Below are positions 7,288-11,648 of a stretch of 11,648 bases of DNA, piece after piece. Position numbers and translations under genes: made by a program. Under the pieces are notes generated by a model. That model did not search any database and had not been told where the DNA came from. It saw only the letters and a list, made by a program, of their open reading frames with translations. Position 1 is the first letter of the stretch. Every line of letters begins with the position of its first letter. Source of the DNA: JBBKWH01 sp037968855 (GTDB lineage: Bacteria > Pseudomonadota > Gammaproteobacteria > Pseudomonadales > Moraxellaceae); the NCBI GenBank assembly GCA_037968855.1, contig JBBKWH010000032.1, positions 1 through 11,648 of the forward strand, in the 5' to 3' direction.

Positions 7288-7296
7288 ATTCTAGCA
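7288..7296 (-). promoter_or_regulatory. Candidate gyrA promoter (extended -10)
   Basis: TGC-TAGAAT on the minus strand is a good extended -10 (TAGAAT matches 5/6 of consensus), downstream of a T7 tract. No -35 close to consensus is present at 16-18 bases. If used, transcription would begin near 7281 and give a leader of roughly 170 bases before gyrA. gyrA promoters in other bacteria are often supercoiling-sensitive at the -10 region; that is known of the family and not shown here. Confidence 0.5.
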
Positions 7297-7329
7297 TATT
7301 TGCCAAAAAAACGCAGTGTTTATACACCA

Positions 7330-7352
7330 GCAACGTCATCATCTGACGTTGC
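7330..7352. repeat. Perfect 9-base inverted repeat upstream of the gyrA promoter
   Basis: GCAACGTCA (7330-7338) and TGACGTTGC (7344-7352) are exact inverted copies around TCATC. The site lies between the upstream terminator and the gyrA -10 candidate, about 35-60 bases upstream of the -10. There is no T tract, so it is not a typical terminator; a protein-binding site is possible. Confidence 0.55.
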
Positions 7353-7367
7353 ATTTAAAGGCATATC

Positions 7368-7407
7368 CCCAAAAAAAGACCTACTCAACGGCAGGTCTTT
7401 TTTTGGG
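7368..7407 (-). terminator. Terminator of the sppA-hydrolase operon
   Basis: A perfect 15-base inverted repeat (7368-7382 with 7393-7407) begins 32 bases after the hydrolase stop. On the minus strand the core GACCT/AGGTC, extendable by a G-U and a C-G pair, is followed by seven T. The A7/T7 symmetry means it could work in both directions, and it insulates gyrA from upstream transcription. Confidence 0.9.
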
Positions 7408-7439
7408 CCTTCACATTCACATGACAGACACAACAACGT

Positions 7440-8243
7440 CTAAGCAGACAACTGCTGAATCAAGCCTTTGACTATCTTAGCCGTCTGAACAGGACGTTCT
7501 AGCGGAAACATATGACCACCTTTGCTTAAGCTGTATGGCACACCCAATTGACGCTGCACCCGCTGCGGAAAACCACGCTGATAAAACAGACTGTCTTGCC
7601 CCACCACCAAATGCGCAGGCACGCTTGGCGCACGCCGTGGCTTGAGCCAGAACCATGAAGGATTGTTGCGAAACACCGCTACTTCAACCGACTTGGGAAT
7701 GGTCAGCGTTACGCCACCCTTGGGATCGTCTTTGAGGCCATGTTGAATGTAGGCGTCAAAACACGCTTGATCAAAGTGGGCAAAAAATCCGCGTGGGCGC
7801 AACTTGATAGCCGCTTCTTCACGACTGCCCCAATGATCACGACGCTTATCTGACAAGCCCGCAGGGGTAAGCGTGTCCACCGTTGCTGGATGAAATAGCT
7901 TGGCCAAGTGCAAGCCAAACGAGTAAGGCCCATTGATTAACGGCGGATCCAGCATAATGACCATGCTCATCAAATCAGGCCGTTGATAGGCCGCCATAAA
8001 ACTGAGCAATGACCCAAGCGAATGACCTAATGCAATCACTTTGCGACCTTGCGCTTGTCGCTCAATGCTATCAATCACTTGCTCAACCAGCTTGGGCCAA
8101 TGGTTGGTGACCGGATAGTTGGGATCAACGCCAATCAATGGCAAGGTGACGACGTCGTAATCATCACGGAGGCATTCAAACAGCTTTTCATACGTGGCTG
8201 AGGGAATACCATTGGCATGGGCAAAGTGGATCAGTGGCTTCAT
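7440..8243 (-). CDS. Alpha/beta hydrolase
   Basis: A 267-residue single-domain alpha/beta hydrolase without signal peptide, presumably cytoplasmic. The nucleophile elbow is GHSLG at 73-77 (Ser75). The probable acid is Asp217 in VVGQD, and the catalytic His is His244 in GGHMFPLE. FAHANG at 7-12 is the usual oxyanion-hole strand. The cap region (about 105-180) is large and contains no motif I recognise, so the substrate is unknown; an esterase or lipase activity is the default expectation. The ATG overlaps the sppA stop as ATGA, so its translation is coupled to the protease gene, and the shared terminator follows. The pairing suggests a common role at the envelope, but nothing in the sequence proves this. 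Family assignment is secure, function is not. Confidence 0.92.
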   Translation of the reverse strand: MKPLIHFAHANGIPSATYEKLFECLRDDYDVVTLPLIGVDPNYPVTNHWPKLVEQVIDSIERQAQGRKVIALGHSLGSLLSFMAAYQRPDLMSMVIMLDPPLINGPYSFGLHLAKLFHPATVDTLTPAGLSDKRRDHWGSREEAAIKLRPRGFFAHFDQACFDAYIQHGLKDDPKGGVTLTIPKSVEVAVFRNNPSWFWLKPRRAPSVPAHLVVGQDSLFYQRGFPQRVQRQLGVPYSLSKGGHMFPLERPVQTAKIVKGLIQQLSA

Positions 8244-9250
8244 TTGACATCAGCCGCTTGTTCACCCAATGACAGCTTGAGCGATGTGCCTAAACCTTGG
8301 CCCATACTCGCGCCCAAACGGTCAGCCAAGCCTTCAAACGGGTTGTGCTGTACGTCGTAGTTGACGGTATCGTCAATTTTTAGTGAGCGAGACAAGGCAT
8401 TGACGCCACCGCGTTGATCAGCCAGACCCAATGCAATCGCTTGCTCACCGCTCCAAAACAAACCGGAGAAGGTGTTTTCATCTTCTTTTAAACGGGTGCC
8501 ACGGCCTTCTTTGACGGCTTTGATAAAGTGTTGATGCACATCATCCAGCACGCCTTGCACGTGGGCTTTTTCAAACGGATCAATCGGCTTGGTCATGCTT
8601 AAAATGGCTTTATGCTCACCAGAGGTCATGGTGCGGTCTTCGACGCCAATTTTTTTGGCCAGTCCGGTCAAGTCATAGTTGGGCATAATCACGCCAATCG
8701 AGCCGACTAGACTGGATGGGTTGACCCAAATTTCATCGGCTGCTGAGGCAATGTAATACGCGCCAGATGCACCGATATCGCCGATCACGGCATAGACTTT
8801 TTTGTCTTTATGCTCGGCGCGTAGGCGGCGAATTTCTTGCCAGATTTCATCCGACTGCACTGGTGAACCACCGGGTGAGTTGATGTTCAACACGACCGCT
8901 TTGCTTTGTTTGGCCTCAAAGGCATCGTTGAGCGACTGGATAATGTCGTTACTTTCAATGCCACGGCTGCCACCAATTTCACCATCAATATCGATCACGG
9001 CCAAATGTGGTGTGGCTCGACCACCAGTTAAAGCCTCGTCGGTGCTACAACTGCGGCTCATCAAGGCAAACAACAACACAAAATAGCTCAAAAAAATAAG
9101 CTTAAAAAAGATACTCCAGCGACGGCTACGGCGCTGCTCGACCACAGAAGCCATCAGGACTTTTTCGAGCAGTTGCCACTCTTGACCGCTGGGTATAGAT
9201 GGTGGAATTACGGGTTTAGATGGCTCGGGTCGGGGTGGCCAATCGGACAT
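8240..9250 (-). CDS. sppA: Signal peptide peptidase SppA, short 36K-type (peptidase S49)
   Basis: A 336-residue S49 serine protease with a single catalytic domain, as in Bacillus SppA and about half the length of the E. coli two-domain form. Such enzymes cut leftover signal peptides or membrane-embedded peptides using a Ser-Lys dyad. Numbered from ATG 9250: a proline-rich cytoplasmic N-terminus (1-45), one membrane helix (about 47-64), then the periplasmic protease domain with NSPGGSP (124-130), GASGAYYIA (160-168, nucleophile Ser162) and SGEHKAI (210-216, probable general base Lys214). The ATG at 9250 has TAGG about nine bases upstream; a TTG at 9259 would have its ribosome site directly abutting and is less likely. 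First gene of a two-gene operon with the hydrolase. Confidence 0.95.
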   Translation of the reverse strand: MSDWPPRPEPSKPVIPPSIPSGQEWQLLEKVLMASVVEQRRSRRWSIFFKLIFLSYFVLLFALMSRSCSTDEALTGGRATPHLAVIDIDGEIGGSRGIESNDIIQSLNDAFEAKQSKAVVLNINSPGGSPVQSDEIWQEIRRLRAEHKDKKVYAVIGDIGASGAYYIASAADEIWVNPSSLVGSIGVIMPNYDLTGLAKKIGVEDRTMTSGEHKAILSMTKPIDPFEKAHVQGVLDDVHQHFIKAVKEGRGTRLKEDENTFSGLFWSGEQAIALGLADQRGGVNALSRSLKIDDTVNYDVQHNPFEGLADRLGASMGQGLGTSLKLSLGEQAADVK

Positions 9251-9449
9251 AACAGTCAACCTAAAGTGTCAAGACATAGGGGCAGGCAGCAGCAGCACTG
9301 ACGCTGGGCAATACCATGCTACAAACCCTACCACTTGTCTATGATTGCTGGGTATCTAAACCTCGACTGGCACGATGTATAGATGGCCTGAACATGACTT
9401 GAATCAGTCATGTGCTTCTTCTACCCTAGGCGTTTTGTTGCACACGAGT
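9251..9449. other. Divergent intergenic region between sppA and the acyltransferase
   Basis: Both divergent promoters should lie here, but no pair close to sigma-70 consensus stands out on either strand. The only clear structure is the inverted repeat at 9392-9413. The right part (9375-9449) is open in frame with the acyltransferase and could be coding if an earlier ATG is used. Confidence 0.4.
9392..9413. repeat. Perfect 8-base inverted repeat, possible operator
   Basis: ACATGACT (9392-9399) and AGTCATGT (9406-9413) are exact inverted copies with a six-base spacer. It lies 37 bases before the preferred acyltransferase start (ATG 9450), a position suited to a dimeric regulator or a small leader hairpin. 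If the earlier ATG at 9375 were the true start, it would be coding sequence. Confidence 0.45.
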
Positions 9450-10478
9450 ATGCGCTTGAGCGTTTCGCCCGATTCGAACCCCACAACCTCACCGCAGTTG
9501 CTCGATAAAGTATTGCATTGGAGCAGCCGCTTACCTTTGGCATTACTGCAAAGTTTTGGGCGATTGCTGGCCGGATTGTTGTTGTGGCTGCCAGACAAAG
9601 GGCTGGCGCGTACGGTGTATCGCAATCTTAAGCTGTGTTTTCCGGCGTGGTCTGAGCAGCAGCTTCGGCAAGTGACGCGGCAGGCAGTACGCCATCAGAT
9701 TTTGGCATTTTTGGAGTTTTTGCGCTGCTGGGGCAATCCGCCGAACGACTCATTGCAACGCATCCATACCGTGCATAACCTTGCCTTACTTGAGCAAGCA
9801 CTGGCTGACTCTAAAGGCTGTCTGGCGATTGTGCCGCATCATGGCAGTTGGGAGATCATGAACGCGTGGCTCAATCAACGTGCTGCGCCGGTCATTATGT
9901 ATAAGCCCGACGACAACCCCAGTCTCAACCGCTTTGTCTTGCAAGCGCGTAGCCGCTTAAATGCCACCTTAGTGCCGACCGATGACAGCGGTGTTCGGCA
10001 GATTTTTCGTACCCTCAAAACTGGCGGCTTTAGCATTTTGTTGCCGGATCATTTGCCAGATCGTTCTGGCGGGATTGAATCGGATTTTTTTGGCTGGCCG
10101 GTATTGACCAGCACACTGGCCAGCAAATTAGCGCAAAAAACCCAATGTGCCGTGGTGCTGCTGTCTTGTCTGCGCCGTGAAGACGACCCACAGCGCTTTG
10201 ATATTGTTGTCGATCCGATTAATCCGGCTATCTATCAGCGTGATTTACAGCAATCAGTTGATGCCTTAAACCACAGCATTGAACAACTGATTCGGCGTAA
10301 TCCAGCGCATTACCATTGGAGCTATAAACGCTTTAAATTGGTTGATCACTTACAAGGCTATTATCACGTTGACACGGCCGAGCAAGCCGAGCAGATTCGG
10401 CTGGCTGGATTACAAGCCACGGCCCTCAAAACTAATGCCACCACGCCCGTGTCTGCCGTAAGTGATCAACCTGAATAA
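9450..10478 (+). CDS. LpxL/HtrB-like lysophospholipid (lipid A-type) acyltransferase
   Basis: A 342-residue member of the LpxL/LpxM/HtrB acyltransferase family, which adds secondary acyl chains to lipid A on the inner face of the inner membrane. Numbered from ATG 9450: hydrophobic helix around 34-48 (the usual N-terminal anchor), HHGSWE at 130-135, the catalytic HX4E motif, D-H-L-P-D-R-S-G-G at 200-208 with the following F-F-G, and HYHWSYKRFK at 287-296, the conserved C-terminal block. Family homology starts around LLDKVLHW, so both ATG 9450 and ATG 9375 are possible. I prefer 9450 because the extra 25 residues look non-coding in character; neither has a strong ribosome site. The acceptor could be lipid A or another lysolipid. 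The gene converges on comEC and overlaps its 3' end by 47 bases. Confidence 0.88.
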   Translation: MRLSVSPDSNPTTSPQLLDKVLHWSSRLPLALLQSFGRLLAGLLLWLPDKGLARTVYRNLKLCFPAWSEQQLRQVTRQAVRHQILAFLEFLRCWGNPPNDSLQRIHTVHNLALLEQALADSKGCLAIVPHHGSWEIMNAWLNQRAAPVIMYKPDDNPSLNRFVLQARSRLNATLVPTDDSGVRQIFRTLKTGGFSILLPDHLPDRSGGIESDFFGWPVLTSTLASKLAQKTQCAVVLLSCLRREDDPQRFDIVVDPINPAIYQRDLQQSVDALNHSIEQLIRRNPAHYHWSYKRFKLVDHLQGYYHVDTAEQAEQIRLAGLQATALKTNATTPVSAVSDQPE

Positions 10479-11648
10479 CACCGTCCTCTCGCCCCAGACC
10501 ATAAGTCAACGTGCCGGATGCAATGGTGGAATCCACCGCAATGCCTTGCTGGTTTAATCGCTGCATCACCACTGGCGCGGGATGACCATAACGATTCATA
10601 AAACCTGCCGACACCACCGCACGCGTTGGCGCAACCGCCTGCAAAAAGTCCAAGCCACTACTGGTTTTGCTACCATGATGCCCAAGAACCAATACATCGC
10701 TTTGCACGTCTTGGCACAATAACAACAACATTTGCTCAGTCAGTAAGCCAGCATCTCCGGTCAGTAACACACTGGCACGACGGCCCGTGGCATCTGCTGG
10801 CGCACTGATCTTAAGTACACACGAGCCGTCATTATCAGACAGTCCTTGCACCTCATCTGGCCACGGTGCCAGCATCTCAAACTGCACTTCGTCCCAGACC
10901 CAACGTGTTCCGGCACGACAAGGCTGCATCGGTGGCGCATAGGCAGTGGGCAAATTTGCAATCGGCTGCGAACCATACAAGCGATCCACTTGTAAGGCAT
11001 TGATTACCGCTGGCACACCACCGGCATGATCGTTATCGGCATGACTGACCACCAAAGCATCCAATCGATACACGCCACGAGACTGCAATGCTGGCAGCAC
11101 CACGCGCTCAGCCATCCCCTCACGTTGTGAGGGTCGTTTTGCACCGGTATCAAACAGCAAGGCATGCTGACGGGTTTGAACCAACACGCTTAAGCCCTGC
11201 CCCACATCCAGCACTTGCACGGTCAAAGGCGCATCTAAACGGACTGGCCAAAATAGCGGAATCGCCAAAAATGGCAGGAGCCAACGCGGCATCACCCCAC
11301 GTGGTGCCAGCATGATCAGCACCATCACGCTACCGGCCAGTAGCCCCACCAACGACAAGCGCCACGACACCATGATCGCTGGCAGCCATGCCACCAACCC
11401 ACGTAAACAGGCATGAAAGCCATCTAGCACCCACAAATCCACCGACCACAGCCAATCGCCTAGCGAAGGCCAGATCATCCAACACAACAACGCAAACATA
11501 TCCAGTCCAACCACCACCACACCCAACAACGGAATGGCAATCAGATTGACCGGAATGGATAACAACGAGAACTGACCAAAAAATGCCAACACCAACGGCA
11601 TCAACAAAATCGTGATTTTAATCTGAAGATTGACATGCGCCTTAAACC
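10432..11648 (-). CDS. comEC: ComEC/Rec2 DNA-uptake channel protein, C-terminal part (cut by right edge)
   Basis: At least 404 codons, open to the window edge. ComEC forms the inner-membrane channel that takes in single-stranded DNA during natural transformation. The visible start (FFGQFSLLSIPVNLIAIPLLG) is the end of the membrane competence domain, with several more helices to about visible residue 135. Then follows the metallo-beta-lactamase-like domain: DVGQG (147-151), DTG (166-168), S-H-A-D-N-D-H-A-G-G (201-210, the HxxxDH metal motif), LLTGDAG (294-300), LGHHGS (321-326) and GHP (354-356). Metal ligands are present, which agrees with the proposal that this domain degrades the non-transported strand. 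An internal TTG at 11607 would be a false start: the frame is open upstream with conserved-looking residues. The stop is TAG inside the acyltransferase 3' end. The first half of the gene is outside the window. Confidence 0.95.
   Translation of the reverse strand, partial: FKAHVNLQIKITILLMPLVLAFFGQFSLLSIPVNLIAIPLLGVVVVGLDMFALLCWMIWPSLGDWLWSVDLWVLDGFHACLRGLVAWLPAIMVSWRLSLVGLLAGSVMVLIMLAPRGVMPRWLLPFLAIPLFWPVRLDAPLTVQVLDVGQGLSVLVQTRQHALLFDTGAKRPSQREGMAERVVLPALQSRGVYRLDALVVSHADNDHAGGVPAVINALQVDRLYGSQPIANLPTAYAPPMQPCRAGTRWVWDEVQFEMLAPWPDEVQGLSDNDGSCVLKISAPADATGRRASVLLTGDAGLLTEQMLLLLCQDVQSDVLVLGHHGSKTSSGLDFLQAVAPTRAVVSAGFMNRYGHPAPVVMQRLNQQGIAVDSTIASGTLTYGLGREDGVIQVDHLRQTRAWWH

Larger units (their letters stand above)
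7119..7367. other. gyrA upstream region and leader
   Basis: About 250 bases holding the gyrA promoter candidate and leader. No separate gene is supported. A perfect 9-base inverted repeat lies at 7330-7352, upstream of the promoter. A weak GATCA/TGATC pair (7121-7125, 7138-7142) lies just upstream of the ribosome binding site. Confidence 0.5.

Noticed and set aside
7007..7354. 115-codon minus-strand frame covering the gyrA leader and start
   Set aside because: It begins upstream of the likely gyrA promoter, overlaps conserved gyrA codons in another frame, and shows no motif.
9251..9259. TTG start for sppA at 9259
   Set aside because: The AGG ribosome-site candidate abuts this codon directly, while ATG 9250 has suitable spacing.
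1..11648. CRISPR array, tRNA or rRNA genes, prophage or defence genes
   Set aside because: No regular repeats, cloverleaf-like segments or rRNA signatures were seen, and every long gene fits housekeeping or envelope families.

Overview
The window is chromosomal DNA from a gammaproteobacterium, most likely in the Moraxellaceae/Pseudomonadales. The clues are the GyrA sequence with its QRRGGRG box, a ComEC-type DNA-uptake protein, an LpxL-like acyltransferase, and a glycosyltransferase/deacetylase/ELM1-family operon of the kind found around lipooligosaccharide core genes in Acinetobacter relatives. Base composition looks more balanced than in typical AT-rich Acinetobacter. I cannot name the genus from sequence alone.

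Layout, left to right. The left edge (1-~120) is the 5' end of an IS30-family insertion sequence whose transposase runs off the window on the minus strand. Next comes a compact four-gene minus-strand operon (159-3977): ELM1-family protein A, polysaccharide deacetylase, GT4 glycosyltransferase, ELM1-family protein B. Each junction is a stop/start overlap of 1-4 bases, so the four are almost certainly co-transcribed and translationally coupled. They look like a small envelope-glycan module (two predicted GT-B proteins, one GT4 enzyme, one membrane-anchored deacetylase). The IS lies directly downstream in the same orientation, so operon read-through would enter the transposase gene.

From 3978 to 4428 there is a candidate operon promoter, a short plus-strand remnant that reads like the C-terminus of a ZIP-family metal transporter (absent from ordinary ORF calls), and the gyrA terminator with a cUUCGg tetraloop. 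gyrA itself (4429-7107, minus) is intact, with a long leader and an extended -10 promoter candidate. A strong symmetric terminator at 7368-7407 separates it from the next minus-strand operon, sppA followed by an alpha/beta hydrolase, joined by an ATGA overlap.

From about 9250 the direction flips. A plus-strand LpxL/HtrB-like acyltransferase runs towards a minus-strand comEC homologue that is cut by the right window edge. Their 3' ends overlap by 47 bases and no terminator lies between them. The window is mostly housekeeping and envelope genes. The points most worth a second look are the IS promoter/hairpin arrangement, the duplicated ELM1-family genes in one operon, and the ZIP remnant. I did not see a convincing new defence or mobile system.
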